The position numbers and the translations under genes were made by a program. A DNA stretch of 64,000 nt from NCBI GenBank assembly GCA_028564675.1, contig JAOVVO010000062.1:1-64000 (forward strand). The letters are read 5' to 3'. Every line of letters starts with the position of its first letter. Within the stretch, counting starts at the first letter, position 1. Of this stretch, positions 38,705-48,251 are shown in pieces. The notes under the pieces are model-generated. The model was not told the DNA's origin. It saw only the letters and a list, made by a program, of their open reading frames with translations, and made no database searches. Source of the DNA: Onchocerca lupi. Lineage: Eukaryota; Nematoda; Chromadorea; Rhabditida; Onchocercidae.

Positions 38705-40722
38705 ATGAATATCTCTTCGCATCGAATGTTAAATTCCCGTCAGAGGAATGCCATCAAACTTACTTCATCTACCATCAGTAAACAACGACGACATCTCTGG
38801 ATTTGTTCACAGATACATTCTCGAGTGAGTTTATTTTTCTTTCTTGATTTTTCCTTTTTTGATCCTAATTATTGGTTTTTTTATATTAATCATCAGAATA
38901 TAAGTTTAGAAATAAGAATTGGTAGTTGTACCCGGAAATTTCCACAATTTATCGTTATGCCAGTGCTGAAGTATTAGGACATTCCAATCACAATCTAGAA
39001 TCAAAAGTTGGTTATTAATTGATGCTAATTACAGACCATCTTCTTCGTGGTACAAATTGTACTGGTTGTTTTATCTCTGGCAATATTGTGTGGCAATTTG
39101 GATGAATCATCATGGCGCAATTTTGGACACTTTTTTCGGACGATTTTCGCTTGTGCTATTTTTTTTGCGTTCGTTAATTTTTGAATGCTATCTAATTTCA
39201 GTAGCAAGTTAGGTTGTTTCTAATTGTATTACTAACAATTTAGATACCTTGACTATGTATTTATCTTCATAGCTTGAAACAATATATTTTACTTACTTCT
39301 ACACCATCTAATTTTTTTTATATTGAATTTCAGGTAGTTTTTTTTTTTCTTTCAGGGCAATTTCTGGAATTTGGGCATTAAAACTCGCAGATAATGTACA
39401 TGAAAATAGCTACCGAATGACGGAACATTGGTTTACTTCTCCCAAATTCATTATTATTCCATCCTACATTGTACAGGTTTGTATAAATTTATGGAAAAAA
39501 AATTATGATGCATAATGATTTCTTTGAAAAAACATATGTATCTATGAACTTCTGTAGTAAATAAAAGTATTTGTAGTATATATTTGTAGTATATAGGGTT
39601 TCCAAATCCTAAATCCTAAACCCGGAAGGACTTATAAGCCTAATTTTCTATCAAAGTTGTGTTTAAAATATTTATTGCTTAAGATCGGCTGCATAATTTA
39701 CTTGGCATACATAGTTTTCTACTACTCGATATATTGCATATCGTACACGGAACAATCGTTGTTATTTGTGTTCCTTGGTGTTTTCATTCCAATTTCGCTT
39801 ATATTTTTCGTGATTTTGTACATTTTCGCTGCCGAAATTGATTGCTTTATGTACATCATCAGTCGTCCTCGTCGTTTGCAATATCCAGCTTCTTTGCTGA
39901 ACAGACGTAATTTAAATAATGGTAAATGTATCTTATTATTTTTTTAATCAAATGAATTCTAATCGCTGAGTATTGCACATTTTGGGCAATAAATGTAACT
40001 GTAGTAAAAATGAGGTGTTTTAACATTACTATTTTGTTTGTTCTGTAACTAAGTTATCAAATGTTTTAATTTCAGTGAAGTTTTTAAGAATGTTTCCTTA
40101 CACAATGTTTACTTAATGCTTCCTTTTAATATTCACTATTAATTGTTATCACCGTTCCGCTTATGCAAGAATATCGGATTTTTTAGAAATATCATCTTTT
40201 AATTGAAGCATGCGATTAGGTGAAAATGTTTGCTTGTACTGGGTAAGTCGAAATTAGAATATAATGTAATAAATCTCATTTTAATTTCAATTTGACAGCT
40301 AAATTAGTATTTTATTTTGCAGTCCGTATTCAATTTGTTTGGTCAAGTTGCAGGGAGACTTCCATATGAATCAGTACCATCAAGAAACCGTCTTCTCGCC
40401 GCGGATATGTTGCATGAACATGAACGAACAAAGACATTGGGATCAGATCATTGGAATCCTGCTACTCTTGATAGGTGAAAAATCTTCTCATTTGTGTTTT
40501 TTTCTCTTTTTTTTCTCCATAATTTTCTACAAAAATTTCAGTGGATCAAAGAAAATATGCAATAATATGGAAAACAAAATTGAAGTGATGTCTGCCACGC
40601 ATGCAGCACATAACATGGAGCCATTTTACTCGGAATGTTCGCGGAAAGGTATCTCAATGATCAATTTTCAGCTGGACACCGTTCCGGAAGAATCTTCAAA
40701 ATCCACGATTTCTTTGTCATAA
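38705..40722 (+). CDS. Four-transmembrane protein of unknown function
   Basis: Seven exons joined in phase: 38705-38824, 39035-39168, 39356-39476, 39684-39921, 40220-40242, 40323-40474 and 40542-40722; 322 residues. I do not recognise the family. The basic N-terminus (1-40) is followed by four hydrophobic segments near 41-60, 72-94, 113-146 and 150-176, then a cytosolic-looking tail with RPRR, a polar stretch and a Ser-rich end. The topology recalls MARVEL/tetraspan-type nematode membrane proteins, without a diagnostic motif. The 23-base exon 5 was placed because it has an AG acceptor, a consensus GTAAGT donor, and is the only way found to reconcile phases of exons 4 and 6. The exon 2 donor (GC|GTTCGT) and exon 4 acceptor (AAG) are weak. 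An AG just upstream of the ATG could take a spliced leader. Confidence 0.65.
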
Positions 40723-42731
40723 TATCAACTTATTTTCTGAATATTTTCACCATTAAATATGTATTCATATTCTTTGTTCGAAACGTTACTTGAAAAAGTA
40801 TTAATATTTCTGACTGATTGATTAATTCATCGATACAATCACGAATTATTTGAATATTTAGCATTAGAAATTTTATAATCATGTTGTAAGGTATGAAATT
40901 ATGGAAAATTATAGTTAGTAGAATTGGATAGTTTATTCTAACTATTACTTGATTTTTTTTAGTAAACAGGCTGACGTAACTAAATGGTTTTTTTTTTTCT
41001 TAAATAAACAAATTAAACATTTCTCTGTAATTTTAAAAACTGTTATTTTGAAGAGATGTTCTGTAATTATATCTTGTTGATAAATGTTATTCCCTTTATT
41101 GTCTGAGCAATCGTGTAACAAAATGATCCCTAATAGATTGAAAGTTAAGAAAGGTTCTTTAATCGAACTTTTTAAATGATCAACTTGTTAAACTTCTGTT
41201 GCGAAGGTGACTTAATTCATGGAACAATGAGGCATTTATTTTTGATGCAGATTTATAACATTTTATTTATACTTGCCATGCATAATGCAGTCGTATAGCT
41301 CATAAAGTTACAAGCAAATTGCTGTATAGAGCGAGAAATTCTAAAACGATGCAAATATAGCATTCTTTTTCTTAGTTTTAAGAACGAGTTTGATTTTGAT
41401 GGGTCCATTCAACTGATGTTCAACATCTTAATAATTGCATTGTTATCAAAAATTGTTATTTATATAAATTGCGCCTGGAATTCGAATCAGAATTTAACAT
41501 ATGTATATATTTTTATCCAGCATACTACTTGGCAAATTGATAACCGTTAGGCGACACGATTGTGTTATTTGATTCGGCTATTGAATATTTTTGCAAAAAT
41601 GGTGACATTTAATAACTTAAGTTAAAGTTACATCTTTCTATTAAACTTTATCTTCAAAAATTCAATTTACATTTCTTTCCAAAAACGATCCCTTTCTAAC
41701 TTCAAGAGTTCTAGCAATATATCATTTTAAAAAAAAAATAATAGTAAATTGATTCAAATACTTCTCAAATTCATATCTCATATTATGAATTCAACCAACT
41801 TCTGCTAAAACAAAAGATACATAAGGACAAAAAAAAAGGCTTTTTTCAAAAACATTTTTCATTTCATCAATTTTCTTCTCCAAGTCTTATATTTATGTTA
41901 GGAAAAAAATTTTTTTTTTCATCTTTATGCTGTGACAAAGATGAATCCTAATGAGAAAAGATTTATTAATTAGCGGAAGAATGATTTCTTGTTTATATTA
42001 CAAGCAATCATTAGCAAATATCCAAGTAAATTGATCAATAGGTGATTCTTTCCTTTATCGCTTGTAGATATGCAAACGTTCAAGAACATTTGACTTTAAT
42101 CAAAATAATCTGAAAGATTGGGCATAATTGGCAACTGGAATAGTTTTTGTGGTCCAGCATTTACAAGCCATACATTTGTTATAAATTCATTTAACTTTTC
42201 AATCCTATTCTTAGATATTCAGGAATTTACATCTCATTTCAAAAAGATTATGAACAATTCTGGTATGGATTAAGTCTTCATGTTGTTATTGTATCAAGAG
42301 TTCGGTTAGTGGATAATACCTTGGAAAATAAATGGGATGTTTATAGCCATCATCTAATTCCAAAATCTCCATAATTTCTCTTTTCCATTGTAGAATGAAC
42401 TTCATTTGCTTATTTCTTCTTCAGTTATTCTTTCTGATTGTGCTTGTTTAATTAACATCCATTCTGCTAATTTCTATTCGTCACCTGTAAATTAATCTTT
42501 CACAATTGATGCTGATTTCTTATTTTAGAGCTCTTGAATTTCGTAAATTGGCAAAATACTTCGACATTCTTCGCACGTTCGAACTCACTTAAAACATAAC
42601 AGAAGATGTAATTAGCTTGAAAAGTAACCAATCAATAAAGCTTGCTTGAAGTTTGGTCATTTTGCAATCTTTAATTGTCGGATCAAATGAATACTTGCAA
42701 AGTGACTTGGTATTTTTGTAATTTCTTCAAA
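40723..42731. other. Gene-free spacer
   Basis: Three-prime flank of the tetraspan gene and 1.9 kb of sequence slightly richer in GC than other spacers. I found no exon series, RNA gene or element end. Confidence 0.5.
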
Positions 42732-43006
42732 TAATGTCCATCTTTTGCTTTCGATATTGATGGCGTAAAATTCAAAGACCTTAAGTCATATATTCTATAA
42801 TTCTTTCAACTTATCAATACTATAGATTTTGTGAGTTGCACATAAGCAATTTCATTTTTTACAGCGAAATTAGCGAAATTAGATTAATAATCATTTTTCC
42901 TTAAATAATTGCTGTTGTTTTAGATTCCAAATGCATCAATGCTGCTGTTAATTTGGAATTCGGTTGAGATTATACTAAGTCGTCGTTGGATTCATTGAAT
43001 GGATAT
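42732..43006 (+). repeat. Duplicated noncoding block, copy 1
   Basis: About 275 bases, similar to 44223-44568. Shared strings include 'catcttttgctttcgatat', 'gagtcatatattctat', 'caacttatc.atactataga', 'ttaataat' and 'aataattgctg.tgtttt'. Copy 1 lacks the hairpin present in copy 2. Confidence 0.8.
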
Positions 43007-43350
43007 ATGTTGTCGTAAACAGGTGGAATGATTGGAAAAGCATGGAAGAGATAAATTGTGAATTTATTGATCCATATTTAATGAATGGCGATATTATTAT
43101 TGATATGGGAATTGTTAAAAATTAAGCCATCATTAGAGATTCAATTAAACCTCGAAAACGAAGAGCAAATCGAAAGAAGGCAAACTCGAAACTATCTCTA
43201 ATTGCTGCAAAACTGCCATCACAAAGGAATGATGTAATAGTAAAAAGAATCGAAAGAAAAATTTCAAGTCAGATGGAAATTATATCTATTCTCATAAAGA
43301 TCATACAGATCTCTTTACTAGACAAAGAGGTACAAAAAAATAATCATTAA
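42979..43350 (+). pseudogene. Open reading frame with one internal stop; unrecognised
   Basis: One frame runs from 42979 to 43350 with a single TAA at 43123-43125. The translation has a plausible mixed composition: NRWNDWKSMEEINCEFIDP, then a very basic KPRKRRANRKKANSK, then LIAAKLPSQRNDVIVKRIER. No family is recognised and no splice partner is evident. It may be a remnant of a small gene or element, or chance. Confidence 0.25.
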
Positions 43351-43599
43351 AACATCTAAAAAAAAAAAAACTAGAATATTTTTCGCTATATCCCCAAATT
43401 CTTCCTCCTGAAGGTTTCACCCCTTTTTTCAGTTAGGAATATAGGAAAATTTTGAAAGATGTAATTAATTGTTTAAAGAAGTAGTTAAAGGTCAATTAAC
43501 ATCACAATTAATTTTAAACAAGGATCAATCTGGATAAATATAAACTGTTAAAGGTCAGGTAGCGCGAGTTTCGGAGAGGTCAACAAATTGAAAGGATAA

Positions 43600-43950
43600 A
43601 CATAATTACCGCCAAAATGTTCCAATTCATAAACAAATTCATGTCAACCAATTAATGAGGAGCTATACTGAAGTTCAAATAGGAGGAGGAGCTCCGAAGA
43701 ATTTAAAAGATCAGAATTTCGGCGCTGAAATCAGTACAAGAAAAAGTGGATTCAGTCGATACAGTTGTCCAAAACAGCAACAGTTCGGAGTTCGGACTGG
43801 TGTGGTAGCAGCGGCACTTTGACAATTCAATTGAGCAATTTTCTTCTATTCAATCTCCACGAACGAGAAAATCAAGAATCGCGAAGAACCCAGTCATCAA
43901 TTTATTTTACCATTTTCTAATAATTGTTCGTAATGTAAACTCACGAAAGG
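43600..43950 (+). mobile_element. Helitron fragment
   Basis: 'accgccaaaatgttccaatt', 'gatcaaccaatta'-like and 'gaatttaaaagatcagaattt' parallel 25110-25240, and the CAACAGTTCGGAGTTCGG to GAGAAAATCAAGAATCGCG part parallels 25790-25960. Both element ends are missing. Confidence 0.5.
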
Positions 43951-44222
43951 GTCTGTTAGGTTTTTTTACGTGACTATTACTCCGATAATGTTATCAGATT
44001 CTTTTTGTTATAAGAGTAGCCTACTGTGATTGTTGATTAAAACTTCTCTTATTAATTCTTTCTTGCTTCGATCTATATCGAAAGAAACTAGATTCCTCTT
44101 ATGGATCATGATTTTTATTATTTCTCTCTTAGGAATCACTCCTCCGTCAATCAGTTAAAACTTTTCTTACCAAGGTTCGTTACTACTATAATATTAAAAA
44201 AATTTTTTTCCTGGAAATCTGC

Positions 44223-44568
44223 GAATGATGTTCATCTTTTGCTTTCGATATCTATGGCACAAAATCCAGAGCTATGAGTCATATATTCTATCCTCTTTCA
44301 ACTTATCGATACTATAGATATTGTAAGTTGCGTATAAAGCAACTTCATTGGCGAGCTTAAATGTTATATTTTTAACTGAATGGATTAATCATACACATTC
44401 AGTTGAAAATATGACATTTCGCCTCGATGGAGCGACTGTAGCTAGGATTAATAATTTCTTCAAAAATAATTGCTGCTGTTTTGAATCCCAAATGCATCGA
44501 TGCTGACATTGATTCAGAATTCGATTGAAATTCTGCCAAGTTATCTCTGCATCCACTGAATGGATATT
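44223..44568 (+). repeat. Duplicated noncoding block, copy 2 (with hairpin insert)
   Basis: Homologue of 42732-43006 in the same orientation, longer by about the size of the palindrome at 44352-44426. Confidence 0.8.
44352..44426. repeat. Long hairpin, possible pre-miRNA-like fold or tiny palindromic insert
   Basis: Arms 44360-44382 and 44396-44418 are complementary over 23 bases with two T:G-type mismatches. After a 3-base internal loop the CGAG/CTCG ends pair again. The terminal loop is 13 bases. Absent from the sister copy of the block. Confidence 0.8.
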
Positions 44569-44607
44569 CAGTTGGGATTTGCGATACTTTCCATATTTAC
44601 CGGCTGG

Positions 44608-44858
44608 CTAGAACGGTCACGCTCCACGCTTGGCGTCGCCGGTTCTGCCAATCTGTGTAAATAATGATGTCTGCCTACTAATTTTTACCTTTCACAAATT
44701 GTGTGATAGGCTAAAAAAAAAAGTGGGCATGTCTATATGAAAAAACGCACCTATTCCAATGCAACTTTGTTTCAAAATTTCAAGTTAGCCAGTGAAAAAT
44801 TTGAAATGCTGTGTTAAAAGCCACAACGAAAATTTTCATTTTTATTTATATGTATAGA
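44608..44858 (-). mobile_element. Non-autonomous Helitron-like element
   Basis: Minus-strand 5' end TCTATACATATAAATAAAAATG at 44858. The interior matches other copies ('gcattggaataggtgcg'). The 3' end has a GC-rich imperfect palindrome at 44612-44644 just before CTAG at 44611-44608, the expected Helitron 3' hairpin plus CTRR. Confidence 0.6.
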
Positions 44859-45065
44859 TTATTTGTCGATTATCATCTAGCAGTGAATCAATGACTGATT
44901 GATCTCGCTCTGTTTATCTGTTAATCGGAGCGTTTTGGCGGTAAACATGCTTATTCTTACAGACAGCTAAAAAGAAGTAGGTATATCTAAATGGGAATAT
45001 CCCAAATACGAATGCAACGTTATGTCCAAACCCACAACAAATCTTTGCATTTTTATTTATTTAGA
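44859..45065 (-). mobile_element. Second Helitron-like fragment, abutting the first
   Basis: Minus-strand 5' end TCTAAATAAATAAAAATG at 45065, then 'ataacgttgcattcgtattt', 'accgccaaaacgctccgatt' and 'aacagagcgagatcaatca', matching 25060-25160. No clear 3' hairpin. Confidence 0.55.
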
Positions 45066-45254
45066 TTAGGACTGATCTTACAACGTCGTAATTTTCGGAG
45101 GCAATATCACAGTCTCTAACGGTTTGTAATGTATCATTTTCAAAACAAAAAATTAGATAAATTAATTTCTGAATTTCTCTATTTGTAGTGCACCAGCAGC
45201 ATCAAAGCTGTTCCAGAATTCTCTTCATAGTTTGGGCCAACACTCAATGTTTAT

Positions 45255-45327
45255 GATCTAAAAGTCGCCGATTCGATGATCTAAAGGTTGCCGGTTTTGC
45301 TGATCTAAAAGTCACCGGTTCGATCCC
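45255..45327 (+). repeat. Three tandem copies of a tRNA 3'-half-like unit
   Basis: GATCTAAAAGTCGCCGATTC-type unit at 45255-45277, 45278-45301 and 45302-45327. The last copy ends GGTTCGATCCC, a good B-box/T-arm sequence. No acceptor stem or A box found, so not a tRNA gene. Confidence 0.6.
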
Positions 45328-45549
45328 AACTAGTTGCATCAAATAATTGTCAGAAAAATTAAATATTATTTATTTAAGAGATTCAAATTTATTCGAAATA
45401 TTTGAAGTAATGAATATTCGATTGTAATTTCCAGGTGTAAACGTATAAGCCAAATGATAATGATGATCGGAAGCGAAATATATTTGCAAATGTTTTGAAA
45501 TTTTTTCCGATTTTTTTTTCGAAGGTTTATTAATTCAAGGAAAGTTAAT

Positions 45550-45590
45550 TTTTAAATATTTCAGACTCGGCAGGTCTGAAATATTTAAAA
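45550..45590. repeat. Perfect 17-base inverted repeat specific to copy B
   Basis: TTTTAAATATTTCAGAC at 45550-45566, reverse complement at 45574-45590, with a 7-base loop. Copy A has only the left arm (near 31120), so the right arm is a new inverted copy. Confidence 0.85.
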
Positions 45591-45925
45591 TAATTTTTTT
45601 TTTTTGAATTTTCTACTGATAATCCTACTGAATTTTATTATTAAAACTGATTTCAATTTTCTGATGAATATTGGTCGTTGGAGGATTCTCAAGGTAAATT
45701 TTTTCATTGAAAAAAACTAAATAATCTAAAGTTGCTTTAGGTATCAGTATTGTCCGTAATCTATGACATAATCTGTGAAAGTTAGGTTTAGCATTTCTTA
45801 AGTCTATTTTAGAATTTCTTCTTTTATAAAAGAGAAAAGAGAAAGATAGCGAAAATATTGAGCAGTTTTCCAAAGAAATTTGATGATTCGAAATTAATCT
45901 TTTTTTTTTTTTAGGATATATCGAA

Positions 45926-47984
45926 ATGATTCCGGCTAATTCTGAGCGGAATATTAGCCTGGTCTGTGATGATATTAAAAATGAGATACCGAAAAAAAAT
46001 AAACGTACCGGATTGGCTGATTTGAGCAATGTAAGTTTGACAATTGCACTATAAAAATCTTCGTTTCATTTTTGTTTCATGGCCTAATTTCATATATTTC
46101 AGGCTATCAGTACAACCTTGCATATTAGTTCAAAAGCTGACGAAAATATTGAAAAACCCAAAAAGTTACAGCCTATTATACGAGCTAAATCTGAAGAACG
46201 GAAATCCATACGGTATATTTAATTATTCGATAATGTCAATTGTTAAGTTTACTATATTAATATATGAGAGTCATAAACTGATAACTATTAACTATTAGTA
46301 GGATTTAAAATTTTAGTCTAAGATAATGAATTTTTTTAAAATTATTTCAGTGAAACGAAATATGAAGCTGATTTGGAATCCTCCAAACATATCGACCCAA
46401 CGGTATTAACAAGTATCAATTCTTTGGTAGAAATATCAATAACAGCTCTAAAAAATACGAATGGAAATGAAATTTCAACAAATTCAGATTTGGATGGACC
46501 CATGTCCTGAATTTGATTATGATGCTAAAAATTACGGGGATCCTTTTCAAGTTCCAGAATATGCGATGGACATTTTCAACTATTATCATCAACGGGAGGC
46601 AGTTTTTTTTCCTTTTTTTTTTTTAAATCTTCATTTCCAATATATCGTTTCATAAAATATTATGTTTTACAGAACTCTGTGTACTTATGCATGTTTACGT
46701 GGTGTATATAGTTATGTTAAAATTTCAATTTAGTTATTTTAGATTTAAAATTTCAAATACTTTTTTTCTCCAGATAAAATTTCGTCCTTTTGATTATCTA
46801 AACAGACATCCACAATTGAGGAAAATCCGTCGTGCGAAAATTATTGATTGGTTCGTGCGATGTCAAGAAGAATTTGAGATCAATCACGAAGTGCTCTATC
46901 ATACAGTAAAATTGTTTGACCTTTACCTATGTGTCACCAAGAATATGGAACAGTTTGACTACATCGGAGCAGCTTCAATGATTGTTGCAGCGAAAGTTGA
47001 TGTCTGTTAATGAATAATTTTTTTTTTTCTACTTTTTAATTTATTAACAATTTAAGTATTTTCAAATATTAAATCTAACTTCAGTTTGTTTTTGATAAGA
47101 TAATAGTAGAGGAAATGAAGTTATCATTTTGTGCGGTTGATATTAAATTTAATAATTATTTCATTTTAGCAGCAAGATCATCCTTTTCCGGATGATTTTA
47201 TAAATTTTCCTACTACTCAGAGGACCAAAATAATCAACAGTTACGAACGGAAAATCTTGACTGTACTTAATTGCGACATTAATTTTCCGCTTTCATATCG
47301 TTTTTTGCGACGTTATTCTTGTGCTGGAGGTATGGACATGTCAACACTCACAATGGCACGTTATGTGCTGGAAACATCGCTTCTTTTCTACGAATTTATC
47401 AGCGTTCCGGATAGTTTAATGGCTGCCGCAGCTTTACTTCTTTCTATGAGGATGTTAAGAGTTGGAGATTGGGTATGATAGTTTTATCTTCCCATGTTGC
47501 ACGGCTAAATTTCACATCTCAATTTAAATCGGAATATTCAAAAATATTGATTTTTATAAAGATCATTTTAAGTTGATTGTATTTTTAGACGACAAAGCTA
47601 ATTAAATATTCGGGTTATAAACTGGAGCATGTAGAACCGCTCATGTGGCGTTTAAATCATATGATGAAGATGCGTTCGAAAGTCTATCCAGCATGCATAA
47701 GTATAGAAGAAAAATACAGCCATCCGTAAGTGTATATTTCACGAATTTCACTTTATAATAGAGTTAGTAAAGAATGAATGAATGAGATATTCAAGACTTC
47801 CTTAATACTTCATTATCTTGCAAAAGTGACTATTCACTGCTGTAGTGACATAGATTCTGATGGACTATTTTTCAGAATCTTCTATAATGTTGCCGATGTA
47901 CAACTACCTCCGGACAAGCGCCCACGTAATGAACCAGTTGGACCACCTGTAGGTCTTGGTTTCGCAACTGTAGGAGTTGGTTGA
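45926..47984 (+). CDS. cyb-3: Cyclin B3-type mitotic cyclin, copy B
   Basis: Same eight-exon structure as copy A: 45926-46030, 46103-46212, 46351-46402, 46488-46598, 46774-47001, 47170-47472, 47589-47725 and 47876-47984. All lengths are identical, giving 384 residues without any stop. The destruction box RTGLADLSN is unchanged. The N-terminal exon differs by about nine residues from copy A and the first cyclin fold by few, whereas exon 6 from 47342, exon 7 and both following introns are base-for-base identical to copy A. The donor after exon 4 is GC (GGGAG|GCAGTT) where copy A has GT, so splicing may be weaker. Whether both copies are expressed cannot be told. It could also represent uncollapsed alleles in an assembly, but the intervening unique genes argue for a true duplication. 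Confidence 0.85.
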
Positions 47985-48104
47985 GAAGAATGAATCGTTG
48001 TGTTTGCATTTTCGAATGATTATGGTTATAATCATTCCACAATATATTACCAAAAAATCCAGTAGTGAACTAAAATTATTTAATCATTGATAAAAGGAGA
48101 AAGA

Positions 48105-48110
48105 AATAAA
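48105..48110 (+). terminator. Candidate poly(A) signal, cyclin copy B
   Basis: AATAAA in the 3' UTR at the place homologous to 33867 in copy A. Confidence 0.55.
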
Positions 48111-48251
48111 AACGCATGGAGAATAACAATTTTAGATAGTTCCACCAGTTGATCGTTTTCGTAAAAAATTTAAATTGATTTTTAACAAAGCAAGACAAAT
48201 GACAATAATTTTGTTTTGTTGATAAAATGGTTCAATTCATTCCTGGATTTT

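Larger units (their letters stand above)
45361..48251 (+). repeat. Segmental duplication, copy B (cyclin B3 unit)
   Basis: Partner of 30923-34013. Flanks, exon structure and 3' UTR align throughout. It lies immediately downstream of the Helitron and tRNA-like repeat cluster. Confidence 0.9.

Noticed and set aside
45302..45327. Possible tRNA gene suggested by GGTTCGATCCC
   Set aside because: No cloverleaf: acceptor and D arms are missing and the segment is a tandem repeat.
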